The position numbers were made by a program, and so were the translations under genes. A stretch of 10,132 nucleotides of DNA from Acidobacteriota bacterium (lineage in GTDB: Bacteria > Acidobacteriota > Thermoanaerobaculia > Thermoanaerobaculales > Sulfomarinibacteraceae): positions 1 through 10,132 of the forward strand of contig DAOWFV010000166.1 in the NCBI GenBank assembly GCA_030637805.1. Direction: 5' to 3'. The notes below the pieces were generated by a model. It was not told where the DNA came from, made no database searches, and saw only the letters and a program-made list of their open reading frames with translations. The number at the start of each line of letters is the position of its first letter. The stretch's first letter is position 1. This document shows positions 6,590 to 10,132 of the stretch, one piece after another.

Positions 6590-6595
6590 TATCCT
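6590..6595 (+). promoter_or_regulatory. TATCCT -10 element of the MATE/ANKH-like transporter gene
   Basis: The hexamer TATCCT, preceded by TGT (extended -10), lies nine bases before the ATG at 6605. That geometry gives a leader of only three or four bases. No TTGACA-like -35 is visible, and no Shine-Dalgarno precedes the start. Its weight comes from the same element occurring before two other genes here. Confidence 0.5.
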
Positions 6596-6604
6596 CCGCC
6601 ACCG

Positions 6605-7900
6605 ATGCACGACCAACCACTGACCCAGGGCCGCATTTTCCGCTTCTGGCTGCCTCTCGCCGCCACCTGGCTGATGATGGCGGTCGAGGGCCCATTCCTG
6701 GCGGCAGTCATCGCGCGCCTCGCAGAGCCCACCTACAACCTGGCGGCCTACGGCGTCGCCTTCTCTCTCGCCCTGGTGATCGAGGCGCCGGTGATCATGA
6801 TCATGAGCGCCGCCACCGCGCTCGCCCGCAACCGTCTCTCCTACATCCGCCTGCGGAACTTCACCCATGCCCTCAACTTCGTGATGACCCTCGTGATGGT
6901 CCTCGCCCTGCTTCCGCCGGTCTTTTCCTGGGTCGCCCAGGATGTCATGGGGCTTCCCGACGACGTCGCCTATCGGACCCATATCGCCCTGCTGATCCTG
7001 CTCCCCTGGCCGGGGACCATTGGTATTCGCCGCTTCTACCAGGGCGTGTTGATCCGTCACGGCCTCACCCGGCGTGTGGCTTACGGAACCGTTGTGCGTC
7101 TGGTGACCATGACGGCGACCGCCGCCCTCCTCGTCCGAGACGGCCGCCTGGAGGGTGCATGGGTCGGGGCGGCGGCGCTCTCGGCAGGGGTGACCCTCGA
7201 GGCGATCGCCAGCCGGCTGATGGCCCACAGCACCATCCACCTGCTGCTGCACACCGAGGCCGAGGGCCCCGGGTCGGTGATGAGCTACTCACAGCTCACC
7301 CGCTTTTATTACCCTCTCGCCCTGACCACCCTGCTCAGCCTCGGCATCCACCCCGTCGTCACCTTCTTCGTCGGCAACAGCCGGGCGTCTCTCGAGTCGC
7401 TGGCGGTGCTGCCGGTGATCGGGTCCTTGGTTTTCATCTTCCGCAGCCTCGGGCTCGCCTACCAGGAGGTGGTGATCGCCCTGATCGGAACCGACCACCA
7501 GGGCTATCCCGCCCTGCGCCGCTTCGCCTACCTGCTCGCCATCGCGGTGGCGGCAGGCCTCTGCCTGATCGCGTGGACACCGCTGGCCGGGGTCTGGTTT
7601 CGGGTCGTCTCCGGCCTGCCGGAGGAGCTTGCCCGTTTCGCCCTGACTCCCACCCGCACCCTCGCCATAATTCCGGGTCTGACCGCGCTCCTCTCATTCC
7701 AGCGGGCGATCATGGTCGTCCGCAACACCACTAATGGGATTACCTGGGCGACCATCATCGAGGTTGTCGGAGTGGTTGCCGTGCTGTGGATCGCAATCTC
7801 CCGCTTCGATGCCATCGGGGCGGTGGCGGCTGCGGCCGCGCTGCTCCTGGGTCGTATCGGGGCGAACCTCTTCCTCGTTCCGGCCCTCAAGGTTCGTTGA
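6605..7900 (+). CDS. Polytopic membrane transporter, MATE/MOP-superfamily type with ANKH-like N-terminus
   Basis: This 431-residue protein has roughly 12 hydrophobic segments and no cleavable signal. The N-terminus RFWLPLAATWLMMAVEGPFL and the segment LAAYGVAFSLALVIEAPVIM resemble the start of MOP flippase-like carriers. They recall in particular the animal progressive ankylosis protein (ANKH), with its ASYGLAYS motif followed by a G/A-P pair. A second half beginning SQLTRFYYPLALTTLLSLGI repeats the same 'R-F/Y-PLA' pattern, as expected for the two-lobed MATE fold. ANKH exports ATP or citrate in animals; the substrate of bacterial relatives is not known to me and is not claimed. The ATG at 6605 follows a TATCCT element by nine bases with no Shine-Dalgarno. 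The gene is isolated from the upstream operon by the terminator and ends six bases from the convergent DUF3667 gene. Fold-level call moderate; subfamily call weaker. Confidence 0.7.
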   Translation: MHDQPLTQGRIFRFWLPLAATWLMMAVEGPFLAAVIARLAEPTYNLAAYGVAFSLALVIEAPVIMIMSAATALARNRLSYIRLRNFTHALNFVMTLVMVLALLPPVFSWVAQDVMGLPDDVAYRTHIALLILLPWPGTIGIRRFYQGVLIRHGLTRRVAYGTVVRLVTMTATAALLVRDGRLEGAWVGAAALSAGVTLEAIASRLMAHSTIHLLLHTEAEGPGSVMSYSQLTRFYYPLALTTLLSLGIHPVVTFFVGNSRASLESLAVLPVIGSLVFIFRSLGLAYQEVVIALIGTDHQGYPALRRFAYLLAIAVAAGLCLIAWTPLAGVWFRVVSGLPEELARFALTPTRTLAIIPGLTALLSFQRAIMVVRNTTNGITWATIIEVVGVVAVLWIAISRFDAIGAVAAAAALLLGRIGANLFLVPALKVR

Positions 7901-7906
7901 TAAATC

Positions 7907-8794
7907 TCAGGCGGTGGCGACCGCCACGGCGAGGGTGAGGATCATTGTCACCAACAGGGCCACCAGATATCCCAGGAGAAGGACCACCATCGTCGCCACC
8001 GTGGCCAGGCGGCCACGCCCATAGACCCGTCGCAGCGCGAGGAAGCTGTACACCGCAATGACGATGGTGGCGAGGTTGTTGCCCGGCCCATTCCCTCCCG
8101 CGTGACCCAGGGCCACATCGCCGCTCACCCCGACCAGTAGAGCAAAGAACGCGAAGCTGTGGAGGTGGAGCGAGAACACGAAATGGGCGACATAGCGGCT
8201 GCGCGGGTAGAGGAGCCGCAACAGCACCGCAAATACCGGGACCAGAAGAATGATCGACTTTGCGAGACGGTCGGTGAAGACCTGGTTGAGACGATCGGGG
8301 TCTTCTTCGGCGAGCCTGATCAGCGGCGCAAACAATCTGTCCACCAACGACGGGTCCTCGGGAAGGGTGATGGCTTCGCTGTCGGTCACCCCTCCTTCCG
8401 ATTCCCCGATCCCGATGGCGATCACCTCGTTTTCCTCTCCGTTGGTAATCCGCACCACCGTATAGCCCGACAATGAAATCACGAGGAATAAGATCACGCT
8501 GAAGGCGAAGTAGAGCTTGAAGGGATGAACGTAGCGGGCTCGTCGTCCATCGACGTACTCCTGCGTCAACAAGCCCGGTCGCGCGATCAGCGGCCACAGA
8601 GTTCGAATCAGCCGTTCGTCGAAGGAGAAAAAGGCCTCCATTACCTCGGAGGCGATCTCGCGGAACGGCCGGTCGAGATCGATTTGGCGCTGGCCGCACG
8701 ACGAGCAGTAGGGGCCGCTCAATTCCGCAGAGCAGTTTGGACACCGTTGACCGGTCAGAAAATCGAGTCGATCGTTATCAGGCCCGTCTTGCAT
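7907..8794 (-). CDS. DUF3667 family membrane protein with N-terminal zinc ribbon
   Basis: This 295-residue protein has an N-terminal zinc ribbon: C18-P-N-C21 and C30-S-S-C33-G-Q. It is followed by the DUF3667 core: a short linker, FFSFDERLIRTLWPLIARPG, then EYVDGRRARYVHPFKLYFAFS leading into the first membrane segment. Further hydrophobic segments lie near the middle (SIILLVPVFAVLLRLLY), in HFVFSLHLHSFAFFALLVGV and at the C-terminus (about five in total). The loop between the first two membrane segments is acidic and non-conserved in appearance. The function of the family is unknown. The ATG sits exactly six bases after a TATCCT element, consistent with a leaderless mRNA. The neighbours (transporter, DNA glycosylase) give no functional hint; the arrangement looks like unlinked housekeeping genes. 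Confidence 0.85.
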   Translation of the reverse strand: MQDGPDNDRLDFLTGQRCPNCSAELSGPYCSSCGQRQIDLDRPFREIASEVMEAFFSFDERLIRTLWPLIARPGLLTQEYVDGRRARYVHPFKLYFAFSVILFLVISLSGYTVVRITNGEENEVIAIGIGESEGGVTDSEAITLPEDPSLVDRLFAPLIRLAEEDPDRLNQVFTDRLAKSIILLVPVFAVLLRLLYPRSRYVAHFVFSLHLHSFAFFALLVGVSGDVALGHAGGNGPGNNLATIVIAVYSFLALRRVYGRGRLATVATMVVLLLGYLVALLVTMILTLAVAVATA

Positions 8795-8800
8795 GACAAG

Positions 8801-8806
8801 AGGATA
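8801..8806 (-). promoter_or_regulatory. TATCCT -10 element placed for a leaderless DUF3667 mRNA
   Basis: On the minus strand GTTATCCTC ends in a hexamer (complement of 8801-8806) with exactly six bases to the ATG at 8794. Transcription is therefore expected to start on the A of the start codon. There is no Shine-Dalgarno upstream of the gene and no clear -35. Confidence 0.55.
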
Positions 8807-8854
8807 ACTCGACGGGCGTGGAACTGCGGACCCTACGGCAGAACGCGCACCAAT

Positions 8855-9505
8855 TCATACCTCCAAAATCGGCATTCCGCTCAGGTAGTGATGCCACAGG
8901 ATGCGCGCGGCGACGGAGCGCCACGGTTTCCACGACTCTCCGATAGCATCGAGCTGGTCCGGAGTCGGCCGGGAATCGAGCCCCTTCAGTACCTGTGCTG
9001 AGGCGGCCAGCGCGAGATCTCCGGTCGGCCAAATGTCTGGACGACGCAGGGCCATCAGGAGATAGACGTCGACCGTCCACTGTCCGATTCCCTTGATCTT
9101 CAGCAGCTTCGACCGGACACAGCGGACATCGGCGACCTGGAGCCTCTCCAACTCCAGGGACCCGTCGGTGAGGGCGCGCGCGAGGTTGGTGCAGTAGCCA
9201 GCCTTCTGTCCGCTGAACCCCGCCCGTTTGAGGGTTGGGGCATCCAGCTTGAGGAACTCGACAGGAGTGAGCTCGGGAACCACCTGCTGCAAACGTTCAA
9301 AGGCAGCTTTGGCGGAGGCGAGCGAGACCTGTTGCTCGAGGATGATGTGGACCAGGGTCGGAAACCCGGGGTCGCGGACCCAGAACGGGGGCGGTCCGAC
9401 GGCGTCGAGCACCGCCCGGAGGCAGGGATCCCGGCCTCCAAGAGCGCTCAGCCCCTCTTCGAAGGTGCGTTGGCTAAGCGAGTCGTTGCTTCCCAAACCG
9501 GTCAT
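8855..9505 (-). CDS. alkA: DNA-3-methyladenine glycosylase, AlkA-type (HhH-GPD superfamily)
   Basis: The protein has 216 residues and acts in base-excision repair, removing alkylated purines from DNA in the cytoplasm. The order of landmarks is that of the family. First comes PGFPTLVHIILEQQVSLASA (about 46-65), the usual 'I..QQ.S..A' helix. Next is FSGQKAGYCTNLA (about 97-109). The helix-hairpin-helix LKIKGIGQWTVDVYLL (135-150) follows, then WPTGDLAL with the catalytic aspartate D163. The family's C-terminal W.PWRS.AA..LW signature comes last (192-204). It lacks the extra N-terminal domain of E. coli AlkA, so it is a short, single-module form. The start at 9505 is supported by a TATCCT element six bases upstream rather than by a ribosome site. 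The DUF3667 start is 60 bases downstream and has its own promoter element, so an operon is not required. Close HhH relatives exist, so the exact lesion preference is open. Confidence 0.9.
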   Translation of the reverse strand: MTGLGSNDSLSQRTFEEGLSALGGRDPCLRAVLDAVGPPPFWVRDPGFPTLVHIILEQQVSLASAKAAFERLQQVVPELTPVEFLKLDAPTLKRAGFSGQKAGYCTNLARALTDGSLELERLQVADVRCVRSKLLKIKGIGQWTVDVYLLMALRRPDIWPTGDLALAASAQVLKGLDSRPTPDQLDAIGESWKPWRSVAARILWHHYLSGMPILEV

Positions 9506-9511
9506 CCGAGG

Positions 9512-9517
9512 AGGATA
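9512..9517 (-). promoter_or_regulatory. TATCCT -10 element placed for a leaderless alkA mRNA
   Basis: On the minus strand GGTTATCCTC contains the hexamer (complement of 9512-9517), six bases before the ATG at 9505: the same spacing as at 8801-8806. No Shine-Dalgarno is present; the region even reads CCTCC. No convincing -35 is seen. Confidence 0.55.
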
Positions 9518-9549
9518 ACCCGATCAATTTCTGAGGCCGAGGGCGGATC

Positions 9550-9577
9550 GAATTCGGAATTCGGAATTCGGAATTTC
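9550..9577. repeat. Heptamer array 3, unit GAATTCG
   Basis: Three perfect GAATTCG units and a degenerate GAATTTC lie in the divergent gap between alkA and the aldo/keto reductase gene. The right flank GGAATTTCGGGCGCG (9570-9584), then five bases and GCGAC (9590-9594), matches the flanks of arrays 1 and 2 at the same spacing. Confidence 0.88.
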
Positions 9578-9627
9578 GGGCGCGAAAGAGCGACCCTCAT
9601 CTGCCGCAACCAAAAAACTCTCTCACC

Positions 9628-9671
9628 CCTCGGAAAACCGAGCGAGCGTAGGGCGCCTCGGTTTTCCGAGG
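9628..9671. repeat. Inverted repeat with 15-base perfect arms upstream of the aldo/keto reductase
   Basis: CCTCGGAAAACCGAG (9628-9642) and CTCGGTTTTCCGAGG (9657-9671) are exact reverse complements around a 14-base GC-rich loop. The right arm ends four bases before the TATCAT element, so it covers the place of a -35 box. It could be a protein-binding site, a terminator-like element or a dispersed palindromic repeat. On the minus strand a run of six Ts lies about ten bases beyond the stem. Confidence 0.85.
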
Positions 9672-9675
9672 TTGG

Positions 9676-9681
9676 TATCAT
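9676..9681 (+). promoter_or_regulatory. TATCAT -10 element of the aldo/keto reductase gene
   Basis: TATCAT, close to the TATCCT seen at three other starts, lies 24 bases before the ATG at 9706. It predicts a short leader of about 18 bases. Unlike the other three genes, this leader contains a ribosome site, AAAGGAG (9693-9699), six bases before the ATG. Confidence 0.4.
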
Positions 9682-9705
9682 CGAGAGCCGCGAAAGGAGC
9701 AACAC

Positions 9706-10132
9706 ATGGAATATCGCTACCTCGGAAACTCGGGTCTCAAGGTCTCGGCCCTCAGCTTCGGCGCCTGGGTTACCTTCGGCCCACAGATGAATGAGGAGAA
9801 GGCCGCCGAGTGCATGCAGGCGGCCTTCGAGGCCGGCGTCAACTTCTTTGACAACGCCGAGGTCTACGCCGACGGCATTGCCGAAGAGATCATGGGGAAG
9901 ATCCTCAAGAAATCGGGCTGGAAGCGGTCCGATCTCGTCGTCTCCACCAAGATTTTCTGGGGCGGCGAAGGCCCCAACGACCGTGGGCTGTCGCGCAAGC
10001 ACATCGTCGAGGGCGCTGACGCCGCGCTCACCCGGCTCCAGGTCGACTACGTGGACCTCATCTTTTGCCACCGCGCCGATCTCCACACCCCGGTCGAGGA
10101 GACGGTGCGCGCCATGAACCACGTGATCGACC
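9706..10132 (+). CDS. Aldo/keto reductase, Kv-beta-like subgroup (truncated by the window edge)
   Basis: The first 142 residues of an NADPH-dependent oxidoreductase with a TIM-barrel fold are visible. The N-terminus MEYRYLGNSGLKVSALSFG is the family's opening strand. The catalytic set is present: D49 and Y54 in FFDNAEVYADG, K82 in VVSTKIFW, and H122 in IFCHRAD, where mammalian Kv-beta has Asn. The phrases GVNFFDNAEVYA, STKIFWGGEGPNDRGLSRKH and TPVEETVRAMN place it with voltage-gated K-channel beta-subunit-like bacterial reductases. These reduce assorted aldehydes and ketones; the natural substrate is unknown. The start is secure: AAAGGAG lies six bases upstream. It is divergent from alkA across a 200-base gap holding heptamer array 3 and a long inverted repeat. 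The C-terminal half, with the rest of the cofactor site, lies outside the window. Confidence 0.93.
   Translation, partial: MEYRYLGNSGLKVSALSFGAWVTFGPQMNEEKAAECMQAAFEAGVNFFDNAEVYADGIAEEIMGKILKKSGWKRSDLVVSTKIFWGGEGPNDRGLSRKHIVEGADAALTRLQVDYVDLIFCHRADLHTPVEETVRAMNHVID

Noticed and set aside
7911..7933. Short GTGGCG/CGCCAC hairpin between the convergent transporter and DUF3667 genes as a bidirectional terminator
   Set aside because: The stem is short, lies inside the DUF3667 coding sequence and has no T-run on either strand.

Overview
The window is GC-rich DNA with mostly tightly packed genes. It looks like the chromosome of a diderm bacterium, because it encodes an outer-membrane beta-barrel and several exported multiheme c-type cytochromes. 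The overall style (porin-cytochrome operon, DUF3667 membrane protein, short AT-rich intergenic heptamer arrays, TATCCT-type promoters) would fit an uncultured Acidobacteriota-like lineage. That taxonomic guess is inference only; no rRNA or other marker gene is present. No tRNA, insertion sequence or CRISPR array was seen.

Left edge (1-1845). A minus-strand gene enters from the left; only its first 40 codons are visible. An AT-rich heptamer array follows, then a membrane-anchored endonuclease/exonuclease/phosphatase-family protein on the minus strand. The tail of that protein runs through a second heptamer array and a long inverted repeat. A divergent AT-rich intergenic region of about 380 bp carries a good sigma70-type promoter pointing right.

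Centre (1846-6496). This is a complete three-gene transcription unit for moving electrons across the outer membrane. It encodes an MtrB/PioB-type porin, an MtrA/DmsE-type decaheme cytochrome (start overlapping the porin stop by ATGA) and a larger cytochrome with seven CXXCH motifs plus one CX3CH. A textbook intrinsic terminator closes it. The porin would sheathe the decaheme wire through the outer membrane, and the third cytochrome would pass electrons to or from that conduit on one side. It takes the genomic place of MtrC but is not an obvious MtrC-type lipoprotein.

Right (6497-10132). Two facing heptamer arrays of a different unit (AGTTTTN) separate the operon from a polytopic MATE/ANKH-like transporter gene. 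That gene converges on a DUF3667 zinc-ribbon membrane protein. Behind the latter lies an AlkA-type 3-methyladenine DNA glycosylase, also on the minus strand. A Kv-beta-type aldo/keto reductase gene starts divergently from alkA and runs off the right edge.

Two general patterns stand out. First, dispersed arrays share a strict 7-base period, and the three GAATTC-type arrays share a conserved GC-rich flank and spacing. Second, a TATCCT element lies so close to the start codons of three genes that their mRNAs would be leaderless or nearly so.
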